A stretch of 64,000 nt of DNA from Ricordea florida (GCA_949710005.1 OX453272.1:13642088-13706087), one strand, 5' to 3'; numbered from the stretch's first letter, positions 11,579 through 24,587 are shown. Notes: a model not told the origin generated them from the letters alone. Program-made: numbers and translations.

Positions 11579-13420
11579 ATGACCTGGCATTTTTGTGCAG
11601 TGTACGGATGTAACAACAATACTCGAGAAAAGGTTGCTTTTGAGGGGATTTAAGCAAAATATTTATGATATTTGTGGCCATCCTCTGAAACGTCCTGATT
11701 TAGTGAACGTACAGTTTCATCCATGTCCAGCGTAGAAGACTTTGAGAAAAGCCTGGTTTTTATTCTTGAAGAGAAAAGATTTGAAACTAAAGGACATATC
11801 GAGAAACCACCGTGTTTGTTCAGTGCATTTTGGTTTAGGCTTGGGACGCTGCAAAGCAGACCCGAACCTTCGGTTTACAACTGTGCGAATGTGAATCGTT
11901 CACAGGAGCCTTCTTCTAAAAGATAGGCCCGTCGAGACCGGAAGAGTCAGTCCACTCCTTCCAAGTGTATGAATGAAACCATCAACTGAGATATCGAAAG
12001 TTTCAGAAGAAGAAGTGAGTAAGAATTGCGCTGGTCATGATCAAGCCTTCATCTCTACAATAATTCAAGCTGAACATAATTACTGTTCCTCGAACCGTGA
12101 CAGTTGGGTCACAAACGTTGCTCACCTCTGAAGACCTTGACAAACTCACCGAAAGGATGACGCGAAGCGAAGACACAGTTCAAAATAAGTTGAAAATGAG
12201 AAGGGAGTTATTTATGTTGCAAGTCTTGAAGGATGACAAGAGTGTCAGGTTTTTACACAGGGTTGCCGTTTCGCAGTTTACTGATCAACTTTTTCGCCTT
12301 GCTTGAACCTGTTGCTCAGTCCATGAGGTACTGGCATGGGCCAAGCAGTGTCGGAAATGTGAGGGGTCTTTCATTTATTAGGGTATAAGTGGGTTGGAGT
12401 AGTGACGTTTAAGTGTTTCTTTGTATATATCCTTCCATTATTATCAATTATGTGTTATTTTTTGAATGTTTGATATTTGTTATGAACTAAATATAAAAAT
12501 CTTAGATGTTGCACACGGTAAATTATCCATTTATTTGGCCCCCGGGTAGTCTAGAGATTGAACTGAAATAATTTGTCTATGTAAAAGAAGTGGCAACTGG
12601 GCTGTGGTAAAGGGGATATTTCAAAGAATCAGTCTACTCTTTTGAATTTACTTACTTTATCGTTACTTTGCCAAATATAAACACTCTGTGTTTTTTACTG
12701 ATGTATTCTGTGATATGATATTGAAGTATCACTGACCAAGAGTCTATTGTGTCATAATGTTTACAGGATACTGACAGGAAGCAGGCAGGCAGGAAGAGGA
12801 AATTAACATCATATGAGGAATTTGTACTTGTACTAGTGAAGTTACCCTTAGGTCTGACAGAAAAACATCTAGCAGATGATTTTGGTGTTCTCTACAGTTT
12901 CTAAGTTGTTTAAAACTTGGATCAATTTATTGTACTATGAACTGAAACTCTTAATAGCCTGGCCATCAAGAGAACTTGTTGAAATTCACAGGCCTCAGTG
13001 TTTTGAACGGTATCCTAGAACCAGGGTGGTCATTGACTGTTCTGAGTTCCAGGTTGAAAAACCTAAACTCCAACTACACAGTGAATCACATGGATTGAAT
13101 ACAAAGAAAGAAATACTAAGTGCCTATTTGGAATTTCACCATCAGGAGCATTTACCTTTGTTTCGAATGTATGGTCAGGTGGTGTTTCAGACAGAGAAAT
13201 TACCCAGAAATGTGGGTTCTTGGATCTTCTTGAGCCTGGAGATGATGTTATAGCTGACAGAGGGTTTAAAGTGCATGATTTGCTGCTTGTTAAAGTTGCA
13301 CTTTGAACATACCACCCTCTACTACTGGTAAGCCATTATCCAGAAAATAAGTGATAAAAACTAGAAGAATTGCCTCTGCCAGATTACATGTAGAGAGAGC
13401 TATAGATTAAGAACTTTAAA
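11579..13420 (+). pseudogene. THAP + DDE_Tnp_4 transposase relic (ISL2EU-like)
   Basis: Segments of one transposase lie in order. At 11,579 a short frame (MTWHFCAVYGCNNNTREK) looks like the start of a THAP zinc finger (CxxxxC). At 12,097-12,350 is a linker with DDKSVRFLH and, in another frame, EPVAQSMRYWHGPSSVG. After a probable intron, 12,768-13,253 reads AGRKRKLTSYEEFVLVLVKL (HTH_Tnp_4 region), ADDFGV, ERYPRTRVVIDCSEFQVEKP (first catalytic Asp), then AYLEFHHQEHLPLF. In a shifted frame near 13,225 it gives DLLEPGDDVIADRGFKVHD (second Asp). DDE_Tnp_4 proteins cut and join transposon ends. Frame changes and missing segments mark it as dead. It points toward the YqaJ relic at 14.4-16.3 kb, the two-gene make-up I know from ISL2EU transposons. 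Confidence 0.65.
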
Positions 13421-13820
13421 ATGCTACAAGGTGTCATTCCTTTGACACTGAAGCCAGTAATTGACCAGATTGTTGTTGTTTGTGCTGCTTTGTGTAACAT
13501 GTATTATAATATAGCTACGTTCTTACGCGCGCTCTGATTGGTCAAAAACCTATGTTTTATCAAAGTATAAAACATGGAAAAAGCGTGTTTTATTGTTTTT
13601 CGCCACACTACCTCCACTCGATAATTCATGATAATTCAAGAAATTCATGATAGAATTCTCTGCGAAGCAGCAGAAAGTTTTGAAGCTGAGAATAATAAAA
13701 CAAATAAAGAAGAAGAAGCGAAAAAAGTCGAGAAGTTGGTATTAAATGGTGTCGGTTTGTCAATCTGTGTGCTTTGTTGTTTCTACTCGCGGCATGTAAA
13801 ATCTATATCATAAAGCGAAT

Positions 13821-13990
13821 AAAGAAGCCTAAGCGGTGTATTACACTGTGATTAAAACACTCCGGGCATTTGAGAACACTCGAGAAATGTAGAAAACACT
13901 CGCCTGCGGCTCGTGTTTTCTACATTTCACTCGTGTTCTCAAATGCCCGTCGTGTTTTATCACAGTGTAATACACGGCTTAGGCTTCTTT
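13821..13990. repeat. Fold-back repeat (~170 bp)
   Basis: AAAGAAGCCTAAGCGGTGTATTACACTGTGAT pairs (as a near-perfect inverted copy) with 13,959-13,990, and the inner part GTAGAAAACACTCG/CGTGTTTTCTAC closes the hairpin. It belongs to a larger repeat beginning near 13,510 that resembles 9,430-9,475. Confidence 0.65.
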
Positions 13991-14423
13991 ATTTGTTAAT
14001 CCAAAGTTAGCTAAATAAGCAAAATGGATAGGTTTCATTAGAAGCAGGTCTATTAATAACTCTATTATTTACATGAGACATACCGTCTGTACCAAGATTG
14101 GTCTGGACTCTTCTAAATCCTATTGTTTTATACATGTACATGTAGTGCTTGAGACCATTAAACAACACTTGGGAATTCCAATACTAGAACAGTGCAGTAA
14201 AGGCAATATTATTTTTAAAAATAATGCAATAAACCCTGGAGCATCCTGGACCTTGCTCAGTGCTGGGAGCAGGACACTACCCCAAAACTGGGTGGGGTTG
14301 GTCCCTATTTCTGATTTTATAAGGTTGACAGGTATGCAAAAGTCATCGAAACCCCTGAATAGTTGTTGTGTGACAGAAAGTATTATTTGAATAGACCGTT
14401 ATCAACTTGTAATTCTTATTAAG

Positions 14424-16296
14424 TTAAATACAAGATAATTCTTTCACCAAATGTGGCACTACAAAAGCCAAATAAAAGTCCTTCAACTTTAAAGTCATTG
14501 CTTCAGAAAACATGGAATCAAATTCAACCAAGACACTTTCAATCCCTAGATCAGTGTATAGGACCAAAACACCAGTTGACAATTGAGTAGCAATCATTTC
14601 CATTTGCATTTGGTAAAACCACTTTGTTTCCTTTCTGAGGACCAATTTTCCAGCATTGTCCAGGTCAAAATAGCCTCTCATTGCAAGGGCTGCTTCCTTG
14701 GGATTTTGAGTTCTGTGTGTCCACAGTCATTTTACTTCCACTACTTTGGCCGTACTGCAACAGCTGCATGTCATTATTCCATCTGGACTTGCACCTAATA
14801 ACACACAACTTTTGAAAATGTGCAGCCCAGTCTCTATAACTGCAAGATCTCTGTGTAACTTTTTGTTTTCCTTGATGAAAAGTTGAATGGCTTTGTGCTC
14901 ATTGTTCTTCCCATACTCTAATGGAGCAGGCATGTTCTCCCACACAGAGTTTTTTTTGCCATTGTAATCTCAAGTAAGTCTTTAGGATCTGTACTTTCTC
15001 TTCGATGACACACTGTGTATGCAATAGACCCTGTAATTCTGGCAACCCTGTGTTTAAACAATATGGGGTTGTTGGACAGACCAATTGTAGACCTAGCTAT
15101 CTCTTCCCTCTCCTCTTCCTTGTATTGCACTGATGACAGCAAAGAACCAAGGTCTTCAGGGCTACTAGCAGCTCTGTCCTCAACTAATTCCTTTATTGTC
15201 AGAGATGTACAAGTGCCCACTGTAACTTCAACCAATAAATTAGCATCGTCCTCTGGTGGTATTGTGTTAAGGGAAACTGGCATGTTAACGCCTAGCACAT
15301 TCAGGCCTACTGCATCTGGACAGTTTTTGTGAAGTATTTCTTGCAAATGGATCTGTCGGAGGTAGGATTTTCCTTTTGCCCATCCTGGACGTTGCTCAAA
15401 CAAAGAATGGTCAATGGGAGGGTCAGTAGTACTAGCCTTTTTGTCCAGCCTCATTTTCTTAACTGGCATTGCACCTTGGGCTTTCTTAGCTGGCTCAGTC
15501 CACATACACTTCTGATCAGTGCAAGAAGGCTGTTGCCACACTTTCCTTATCTGTAGTGTTCTGTCTACCTCAAAAAGCCCAGCAGCTACATGGCGACACC
15601 CTTCATCTGCCCTAACATTAATAAATGGTGCACTAGATGAGTCGATTAAAACATTAATTCATTGTTCCCCTACAGTAGGTCGTTTGTTATTACGACTCTT
15701 TGATACAAAGGTAAATCACATTAATCTTTAATCTTTTGGTTACCAAATACTTTAACTTACCCTCCATAGCAATTACAATAGCCGGATATAATTTCACCAC
15801 TGTTACTTGTGATCGTCCAGCAATCGTAGCAGTCCTTGCCATGTCCTTTTCCTTTCAGTGGGTTGGACTTGAAATTTGAAATAGCTGCACTGATCAGTCT
15901 TTTGGAACAGTAGACTTCTGACATATCCATCTATCATGAGTTTATAACCGTCAAGTCCTTTGTAGGCCTTGAGATTCTCGTGATCATCACCCGGTTTATG
16001 AACAAAATAATTATAGACGTCGGCGTATGAAAATTCAGGTGCATCGTGCAAACATTTCGTCCATCCGGTGGACAGTTTCGTGATCAGAGGTAAGTTGTGA
16101 CCATCGAAACTATGCTTCTCAAGGATAACGTCATCAACGTTCTCTTCGTCACGGCTTGGAAATTCTAGCTTCAGTCTCCAAGTTTCGTATGAAGGTCTGC
16201 TAATTTTTCCTTCACGTACTGCTATCCCTGAGAGCTACACGGTACGCAGAAATATTTCTTGGGACCACTTTTCGATCTAGCTTGGTAACCGTCCAT
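14424..16296 (-). pseudogene. SWIM zinc finger - YqaJ recombinase/nuclease gene of an ISL2EU-like transposon
   Basis: The minus-strand gene starts at ATG 16,296 (MDGYQARSKSGPKKYFCVPC) and changes frame within 30 codons. It then reads through FSYADVYNYFVHKPGDDHEN to the first half of a SWIM zinc finger (YCNCYGG) at a gtaagt donor near 15,762. The next exon starts near 15,618 with the second half (DEGCRHVAAGLFEV). At 15,541-14,960 is a linker. After a frameshift in an A-run near 14,955 the YqaJ nuclease core follows: EYGKNNEHKAIQLF, LGASPDGI (catalytic Asp) and VVEVK (catalytic Glu/Lys). A TGA comes immediately after VVEVK. The motif QMQMEMIAT and the tail end near 14,424. YqaJ is a lambda-exonuclease-like family. 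Two or more lesions make this a pseudogene. Its 5' end is where the virus inserted. Confidence 0.7.
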
Positions 16297-16390
16297 GATG
16301 GTTAGGGTCTGGGTTCCAATTTAATAAAGATGGCGGCAGATTCGAGTCAACACGTCGAGATGAAATCTGCTTTTGTAGATCCTCTACATT
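16246..16390. repeat. Left part of transposon end, interrupted by the virus
   Basis: Reversed, this stretch matches about 36,855-37,000 almost base for base (GTAGAGGATCTACAAAAGCA, GCTAGATCGAAAAGTGGTCCCAA). Its last bases CTACATT abut the virus terminus. Together with 33,770-33,936 it forms one end of the YqaJ-carrying transposon. Confidence 0.75.
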
Positions 16391-16750
16391 AGTAGTGAGA
16401 ATGTGGGGGTTCCAGCACAAATTGAAAAAAATGTGGAAATAAAAAATATTACAAAAAATTATGAAAAAAAAATACAAAAATGGGGAAATTTTATCAAGGA
16501 TTTATCAAGGATTTTATCAGAGATTTTATAGGGAAATAAAAAAAAAATTGAATTCAATTGTGATTTAAAAACAAAAATAATAAAAAAAGTATAAATGGAA
16601 GAGTTACAAAAGAAAAAAGTTGTGGAATTGCAGCAAATTGCTAAAGACCATGGTGTTGAAAAAATTTATAAATTGCGTAAACCTGGACTCATTGAAGTGT
16701 TGAGTAATATTCCAGAAGTTATGGAAGAGATGCGAAATATTCAGAAACAA
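16391..16750 (+). repeat. Left terminal inverted repeat of the virus
   Basis: About 360 bp, nearly identical (inverted) to 33,411-33,769. It includes a non-coding outer part with A-runs, the promoter TTTAAAAACA at 16,564 and the first 52 codons of the polymerase gene. Identity stops right after the codons for MRNIQKQ. Confidence 0.92.
16564..16573 (+). promoter_or_regulatory. Viral promoter motif in the left TIR (TTTAAAAACA)
   Basis: TTTAAA core 31 nt before the polymerase ATG, the same spacing as the TTTAAAGATT boxes of the late genes. It is repeated in the right TIR ahead of the zinc-repeat gene. Confidence 0.5.
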
Positions 16751-19700
16751 AGACTCATTCTTGATGAACCAACACCTAAGATTAATGTTCGCATTATAAA
16801 ACCTTCAAAACCAAAACCCCCAACCATACCAATTAAAAATTTGAAAAGTAAAGTTGTCAAACCATTAATGAAAGATATTAACAAGTTCGCAGATTGGATA
16901 CTATCTTATGTACCAGAACCTTCCAAAAAGATTGTAGACAAACGAATAGAAAGTATGAAGGAAAAGTTTAACAAAATATTTAAACGTTTAAATCAAAAAG
17001 AAAATTCGAATGAAAAGGTTAGGCAAATAAGAAAAAGTTTTGCTCCAAAAGAAAGCCTGAAGGAAAGATTTGACCGAATTTTTAAGAAACCCACCACCGA
17101 GTATGAAGAAGAAGATTTCACTCCAATAGAACAAGAAACAGCGTTTGATGGTTATTTGAAAACATACAGGATATATGGCAAGAAAGGATATGATGAAAAG
17201 ACATTTATCAAAAAAATCAAACCAAAAGTTATGGATCTAATTAATAAGCAAAAGAAACCGCTAAAGGTGAAATTTATTCTTGTCTGTAAATTTATAAAAG
17301 AGAGTCTTAATACAGGAAATTTTTATGAAATAGAACCCCCATTTCATACTAAAAAACCAGAAACTATAACAGAGTCAACCGATTTCTCTAACTTATTCGA
17401 TGAGATGACTAACCATCAACTTGAAGTGTTTAAGAAGTTTGTGGAAAATGGTTCTGGTTGGAAATTCAATCATGTGGTATACTTTATTATAAAAATTGAT
17501 CCATTTGAACCGCTTTCAGGAAGCTCCTATATCCCACTACCACCAGAATTAGCAAACAAGAATTCAATTATTAACCCTAAGAATGAGAATGATCATGAGT
17601 GTTTTAAGTATGCGACAACATTAGGCGCGTTTCCTATAGAGAAAAACCCACAGAGAGTAAATAAAGAAATGATAGAGAACTCTGAGAAGTTGAACTGGTC
17701 AGGAATAAAGTTCCCCGTTGAATGGTCAGATATTGATAAGTTTGAAAAGCAAAACCCCTACTACACGATTAATGTTTTCGGATATGATAATGATAAAGGT
17801 GAAGTATACCCCCTAAGAATAAGTGATAAACAAAGTGGTTATTTAATCAGATTACTTCTAATATCAAACGGTGAAACAAATCACTACTGTTGGATAAAGA
17901 ATTTTAGTAGATTGATAGTTTCACAAGTTACTAAACATAAATCTAAGATTTACCCTTGTGATAGATGTTTTTATTATACCCATTCAAAGGAAACATTGGA
18001 AAATCATTTAGTATACTGCAGTGCAAACGAACCTGTTAGGAGTGAAATGCCAATAAATAAAGATGGAAATCCTGAATATATTAAATTCATTAATTATTAC
18101 AAAAAAATGCGAGTACCCTTTGTTGTATATGCTGACTTTGAGTGTTATCCAGAGAAAATAGATACCTGCTCACTAGATGAAAGTAAAAGTTTTACTAAAC
18201 AATATCAAAAGCACAAACCATCTGGATACTGCTATATAATAAAGTTTTTTGATGAAAATTATGAAACTACTATTAGAAAATACACCGCTAAATCCCCAGA
18301 CGAAGATGTGGGACAGAGATTTATGGTTGAATTAGAGAAGGATGTTAGAGAAATTTATGAAAAAATAAAACCTAACAAGAAATTGAATTGGATGACACAA
18401 AGGGAAAAATTCAACTATAAAAATGCTACTCATTGTCATATATGTGAGGGTGAATTATTAGAAAAAGATAAGGTAAAAGACCATTGTCACTATACAGGAA
18501 AGTATAGAGGAGCAGCTCATAGTAAATGTAACTTAAATTATAAAATTCCAAAATTTTTCATACCAATTATCTTTCAAAACCTATCAGGATATGACTCACA
18601 TCTTTTTATTAAGAATATTGGTATAACAAAAGGTAAAGTAGACTGCATACCTAATAATGAGGAAAAATATATTTCTTTTACAAAACAGATTTTACTTGAT
18701 AAATTTATAAATAAAGAAGGTAAGGAAAGAGAAGTGAAGTGGAATCTTAGATTCATAGATTCATTTAAATTTATGGCAACAAGTCTTAATAAATTAGTTG
18801 ATAATCTTACAAAATGTGGAAAGTGTGATGTCTGTAGAGGCGTGTTATCTGGAAGTAGATGTCTTTCTCCAAAAGATGCGAAATTAACTGAAACGAAAAA
18901 GAAATTTATGGATAAGATGTATTTGATGTTGAGAAAAGGCGTATTTCCATATGATTGGTTTGATAGCTTTGATAAACTAAATGAAACTCAACTTCCACCA
19001 AAGGATGCATTTTACTCAAACCTAAACGACGAACATATAACAGAAGATGACTATCAACATGCTAAAAAGGTATGGAAAACTTTTAATATGAAAACAATGA
19101 GGGATTATCACGATCTATATCTTTTGTCAGATGTACTATTTTTAATGGATGTATTTGAGAATTTTAGAGATGTTTGTCAAAAGAATTATGGTTTAGATCC
19201 CGCTCACTATTATACAGCACCCGGACTAGCTTGGGATGCAGCATTAAAGATAACAAAAGTGAATTTAGAGTTGTTAACTGACATAAACATGCTACTTATG
19301 TTTGAGAGAGGTATTAGAGGAGGTGTATCCCAGATTTCTAATAGATATGCTAAAGCTAACAACCCATACATGGTGAAATATGATCCAAACAAACGTAAAG
19401 TATATATCGTATATCTTGACAGAAACAACTTATATGGTGAGGGATTGAGTAAACCACTCCCTACTCACGGTTTTAGATGGATTACTGATCAAGAAGAGCT
19501 TAAAAACTGGAAAAATATTCCATGCATATTGGAGGTTGATTTGGAATATCCCCACCACCTTCACGATCTTCACAATGATTATCCTCTAGCTCCAGAGAGG
19601 CTTGTAGTTAATAAGGTAGAGAAATTAATCCCAAACCTCAACAACAAGGAAAAGTATGTAGTTCACCGCGAGACCTTGAAACTTTATGAAAGTCTAGGAT

Positions 19701-20631
19701 TAAAAATAACAAAGATTCATAGGGGAATTACATTTGAAGAGTCAGCTTGGTTAAAACCTTACATTGACTTGAATACTAATCTAAGATCAAAAGCAAATAA
19801 CGACTTTGAAAAAGATTTCTTCAAGTTAATGAATAACTCTGTTTTTGGTAAACCATGGAAAACATTAGAAATAGGGTAGACATTAGATTAGTTACAAATC
19901 AAAAAGATGCTAAAAAATTAATAAAACAACCTAATTATCAACATCGTACTATCTTTTCTAAAAATCTTGTAGCCATCCACATGAAGAAAAAAAAGATAAA
20001 ATTCAATAAACCTGTTTACTTGGGTATGTGTATTTTAGATCGAAGTAAAGCAATAATGTTTGATTTTCACTATAATTATATCAAAGCAAAATATGGTGAA
20101 AAAGCAAAATTACTTATGACAGATACAGATAGTCTTGTATATGTGATTGAAACGGAAGATTTCTATAAGGATATCAGTCCAGATGTTAGAGAAATGTTTG
20201 ACACTAGTAATTATCCTAAAGTTCATCCATCTGGTATTGAGACTGGTGTAAACAAAAAATTAATCGGTAAGTTCAAAGATGAAGCTGGTGGAAAACAGAT
20301 AATTGAATTTGTTGGTCTAAGACCCAAGCTATACTCTATATTGATGGATGGCGGTGAAGAGATAAAAAAGAATAAAGGGGTGAAAGCATCAGTTGTAAAA
20401 AAGACAATAAGTCACAATAATTACAAGGATTGTCTATTCACTGGAAAACAGCAGATGAGACAGATGAATGTAATTAGAAGTCACTTACATGATGTTTATA
20501 CTGAAACCATTAATAAAGTTGCACTATCTGCTGATGATGATAAGAGAATAATTTGTGAAGATGGTATACATACTTACGCTCACGGTCATTATCTCTTCAA
20601 AACAGAATCGGGTGGTAGTTCAGTATCATAA
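16595..20631 (+). pseudogene. Protein-primed family B DNA polymerase (one frameshift)
   Basis: It would replicate the linear viral genome using a protein primer. The first frame (16,595-19,879) has, in order: a SAP/HeH-like N-terminal module (residues 1-52); a Lys-rich linker; a C2H2 finger (about 455-475); exonuclease motif I YADFE (D514); an HNH-like zinc site (CHICEGE ... DHCHYTGKYRGAAH, about 614-640); ExoII SGYDSHLF (about 664); ExoIII DYHDLYLLSD (837); and polymerase motif A VYLDRNNLYG (D942). Motif B (NNSVFGK) lies at the very end, where a single-base loss shifts the frame and a stop follows 8 codons later. The second frame (19,855-20,631) continues directly with the remaining domain, including motif C TDTDSL (residues 88-93). 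Total length is about 1,350 aa, long for the family because of the N-terminal extension. The family is DNA_pol_B_2. The start is chosen by the TIR promoter spacing. Confidence 0.93.
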
Positions 20632-21572
20632 GGTATAATCTGTAACTCTTCCCTTACAAAACCACGTCTAGGCCCATCTACTAAATAATATAAAATTGGC
20701 TGATTGGATGAAACCACACTCCTAGAAATATCATAAACCTGAATACTCCAAATAGGATCCGTAGTTCGCCTTCGTTCTCCACCCTCAAGTTCACCAGGAG
20801 CAAGTAAATATCTAACTTTAGCCTCAAGTGGTAACCTAACCTCATCAAGTCCAACAACTCGCTTATACTTTTTAGGTTCAATATCAACCTCTTTCAGTTT
20901 TATAGCTTTATCAGGTTCTTTACCGGTTAATCTCGTTGGTGTGTTATTCAAAGTTTTCAAAATATCTGGTAATCGTTTCACCCATACTCTAGACCTTTCT
21001 TCACTAATCATTTCTTGTGCATATTGATGACTAAATAATCGTTCACTTAATGTTCTATTTGCTCTTTCAACAAATGCTTGAGCTCTATGGTTTCCAGCTT
21101 CACTTCTTTGAATGTTTACATTATGTCTATCCATAAGTTTTGTCACATCACCCATAAATTCTCTTCCGGGATCAACAATTAATGTTTTGGGATATTTTAA
21201 CTTTCTGTAATATATTTTTTCAAAAGCTTTGGATATCTCATGACTTTCTTTTGTGGTTAATGGTTCAGCATCTTTGTATCGACTAGCCACATCAATCACA
21301 ACCAGAGCATATCGATATGTTTTTCTTCCAACTCTATCATGCGGTAAAAATAATAAATCTGCTTGGTGAATCATATTAGGTTTATCCACAGTCCAGTGCG
21401 GTCTAGGGATATACTTTGGAGCTGGTAGATATATTTGCCATATTGCCTGTTTCTCAAGCCATTGTTTAGCCACATCTTCACTTACTTTTGCTTTTTCAGC
21501 TAATTTAGGAATTGCAGAATATCCTTTCCAATAACCAAAAGTTGAATAATATATTTTTGATAAGTAACTCAT
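20589..21572 (-). CDS. Retrovirus-like (Polinton) integrase
   Basis: The 327-aa frame is intact. The core shows the DDE triad at D72 (HQADLLFLP), D134 (LIVDPGREFMG) and E169 (AQAFVERANRTL), with 34 residues between the last two as in retroviral integrases. The N-terminal part (residues 20-45, AIPKLAEKAKVSEDVAKQWL) is a helical DNA-binding-like region. The C-terminal part has an SH3/chromo-like strand region (GFVREELQIIPY). It catalyses insertion of viral DNA and creates the short target duplication. The gene converges on the polymerase and the two 3' ends overlap by 43 bp. It is the only gene of the left half on the minus strand. It is undamaged, unlike the polymerase and capsid genes. Confidence 0.93.
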   Translation of the reverse strand: MSYLSKIYYSTFGYWKGYSAIPKLAEKAKVSEDVAKQWLEKQAIWQIYLPAPKYIPRPHWTVDKPNMIHQADLLFLPHDRVGRKTYRYALVVIDVASRYKDAEPLTTKESHEISKAFEKIYYRKLKYPKTLIVDPGREFMGDVTKLMDRHNVNIQRSEAGNHRAQAFVERANRTLSERLFSHQYAQEMISEERSRVWVKRLPDILKTLNNTPTRLTGKEPDKAIKLKEVDIEPKKYKRVVGLDEVRLPLEAKVRYLLAPGELEGGERRRTTDPIWSIQVYDISRSVVSSNQPILYYLVDGPRRGFVREELQIIPYDTELPPDSVLKR

Positions 21573-22599
21573 TCCTCGCGAAGCGAGGCCGAAGGCCGAG
21601 CGTAGCGAGGTTACTAATCGTGTCGGTTCCGGTCAGACCACGTGGCTCGCAAGCCCGAGTAAATCGAGCCGAGAGTTTTTATATATGTATATATATATAT
21701 TTATATATATGTTTATATATATCTATATTTTAAAGGTGTCCGTTCGCAGGCCAGGTTACCTGGCAATAGTAACGCACTTGAGAACGCTGAATTTCCGCCA
21801 TTATTCGGTGATGCCTTTTTGAAAGTAATGTAAATTTTGTGGAAACCGATTTCACTCGTCCTGGAAGTACATCCCAGCAAGGTGATCTCCAAGATATTCA
21901 AGAAATATTAGCACGAGATCGTCGCCGAGTAAGTTCGAATACCGTGAAAATCAACACGAGGAAAGCACGACTCAAAGCAGGGATAGAGAAACGACAGCAG
22001 GGAGAATAACAACAGAAATCGCAGCCAAGACAACAACTGCTCGCTCCAGAAAAAGGCAAACGAAACAGCAGGGAAAAGGACCAGGAATTCAATCAAGTTA
22101 GTTTTGAATTTGAATGTGTTATTGATAGAAATACAGGACATGAGTGAACGATTACATAACGAAATATATTGGTGTACTACATTTAGCAAAACGACTTAGA
22201 AGGGACACCGAGTAAGAACGACTTCAACGATTGGAGATGTCTCTGGAAAATAATTCTATTAGTCTAAAACCGGAATCGGAAGACGACCAACAGATTACAA
22301 GAGAATGTAAATAGGTATTTTTCATAATAAAACGATAGCGTTTCCAGTTTGAAGTAATTTCCAACACAGAGAGTTGCAGTTGTTATAGCAATCATTTATA
22401 ACGATGTGATCTGATATCATTGCAACAGTGAAAATATTGTAAATTTTCTTGATCTAGCAGTTGTGTTAAACATTTTCAACAGAATGTATACCCTGTGTCA
22501 CTATAAAGTACTGGTTCTGCAATATTATCAGTGATCAATGTGATCATTTTAAAATAAAGCAAATGTGATTACTGAATTCTGAGTAGTATTTCTCTTTGC

Positions 22600-22636
<37 letters not shown>

Positions 22637-24552
22637 TCTCTGATTGAAAGGTTTCAATAATATTGTGTAGAGACAAGTTTCATAGCCTTTTCACAATGGG
22701 TCAGTTTTACCTTAGAGTGCAATGACCCCCCCCCCCCTGATAATATTGCTATCTAGAACCCCTGCCCTTTTTTCACAAATGAAATGTTAATTCAAGCCTT
22801 AATTTGCAAAGTTAGACATAACATATTAACTTTGTTACTTTCTGCCGTTTACTTTATTTTTATGTCAAATATCAATATTTCATAACAACCACAACATGCA
22901 ATTAACCTTTTACATTGGAAAAACTTTATAAAGAAGAAAATAAATTTTGTAATGCCAAAATGTTTATGATCTTTCTCATATATTCATTGCAAGTGTGCTG
23001 TATGTAGTAACAAGTGTTTCAAGTTTCCTAAATGCCCTATGCTTTCAATAATGATTTTCCACACAAACTTTCTAGACAAATGACTGCACTAGATTCTAAG
23101 CCTTTTAGAAGAAATGGTATTGTTTGGAGCTGTTTTGATTACTACCACCTCTGATGGAAAGCCTATTAAGAAGATTTTTGTATTGCTTTTAGTAGTAGAG
23201 TAACAATAACTTTACCAAGATTAAGACATGAATCCCACCCCATAAAAATATACTATGTTTAACATAAAAAATATAACAATAATAATATCAATACCAGTAA
23301 TAATAATAGTAATGATAATAATAATGATAATAATATAATGATAGTTCTTCTCGTTACTATATGTCATTGGTTACAGTTCAATACCTCTGGCTGCCATGAC
23401 TTTTTCGATGAAATACCGTCCTTATATTAAATCTTTCTTCTGCAGTTTTTATAATAGAAATTTTCATATATTCAAAATAATATAACCTTCTCTTGTTGGG
23501 TATGGATATTTTGCCTGTTTCTGTAACAGCACAATTAAACTTTCATGTGGTATATACTTTTGACTGATTGATGTTGATTTCACATTATTTTTTTACAGGA
23601 GTACGTAGTGCAGCAATCTTTTTGAACATATTAAGATTTCAATAACTCTTTCTTACATGTATTGTTTTTATGATATGACCTAAAAATAGCACAACCACAT
23701 ACTATACAGTGGGCACTCACTATTACCAAACCTTTATTCAAAGCTTTTGTAGAATCCAATTGTTTTACCCCCAATTTGTTGATATGGCATCTCTTTTGAG
23801 GGAAGAGGAATTTTTCTATCTACCACTGGGGGTACCATTGCAACTGGAAAGAGTACACACATTAAAACATGCACTATTCATAATGCTCTCAATTGTGGTT
23901 ACCCGGGAATGAAATAATGACTGCAGTAGACAATAAAATATCTAATCAGAAGATTCTTCTTACAATGAATCTCATGCAATTATAACCAAAAAAACATAAA
24001 CAAAAAATAATTGGAGCGTTCAGCTCATCCTCTGTGTAAGAACATATTGTGTTCAAAAGTGATGTACAACAAAGAAGACAAAGCAGTAGAGACTAAGAAA
24101 ATAAAACTAAAGAAAAAAAACACAGGTTTTTACACCGTGGTAAACACAAGCATTCATATCAACTCTTCAAGATTTCACCTGCAAAAGATTTACAATCATT
24201 TTCAATTTGTGTTAAGTGAATATTATTGTGATACTTCATCGACTCTGTATTCCCTGTCAAGATAATAAATAATTTTACTTCTATTCCCTCTGGTGCAATC
24301 TCAGTGGCAGTGAAAGAGCTAAATGAAGGTCAATTTTTAAGCACTGTGTTGAGCGGTATACTGATCATGTAATTTGCACCAGGTGTCACTAATTGTGTAC
24401 CAAACACAGCATAAGAAATAAAATAATGGGGATTACGCTAATATAAAAAATAAAATATATAATATAAAAAAAAATAAAGAATAAAATATGAAAGCATTGT
24501 GACTTCTTCAAAAACTAGCTTCGCGAGGTTTTTGCGGGAGTCGTATTTCTAG
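21573..24552. other. 3-kb coding-poor region inside the virus
   Basis: No supported gene. It begins with a GC-rich block at 21,574-21,613 (CCTCGCGAAGCGAGG ... CCGAGCGTAGCGAGG, self-complementary) and continues with AT microsatellites (about 21,680-21,735; (AT)n at 22,597-22,628; AAT/ATA-rich 23,270-23,345). It ends near 24,512 with CTTCGCGAGG, the inverted copy of the first 10 bases CCTCGCGAAG. It may hold regulatory or origin sequence, a decayed gene, or host DNA acquired after integration. Confidence 0.45.
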
Positions 24553-24562
24553 TTTAAAGATT
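24553..24562 (+). promoter_or_regulatory. Viral late-type promoter motif TTTAAAGATT
   Basis: Exact motif 35 nt before the capsid gene ATG, identical in sequence and spacing to those at 27,070 and 27,327. Confidence 0.65.
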
Positions 24563-24587
24563 AATCCAAGTATCTTATAAATTAAAT

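Noticed and set aside
11299-11619. 106-codon minus-strand frame
   Set aside because: It runs antisense to the THAP-start segment and has no protein-like features beyond Cys-rich noise.
21898-22189. Minus-strand frames of 64 and 93 codons in the virus gap
   Set aside because: Low protein likeness, no promoter box, overlapping in two frames.
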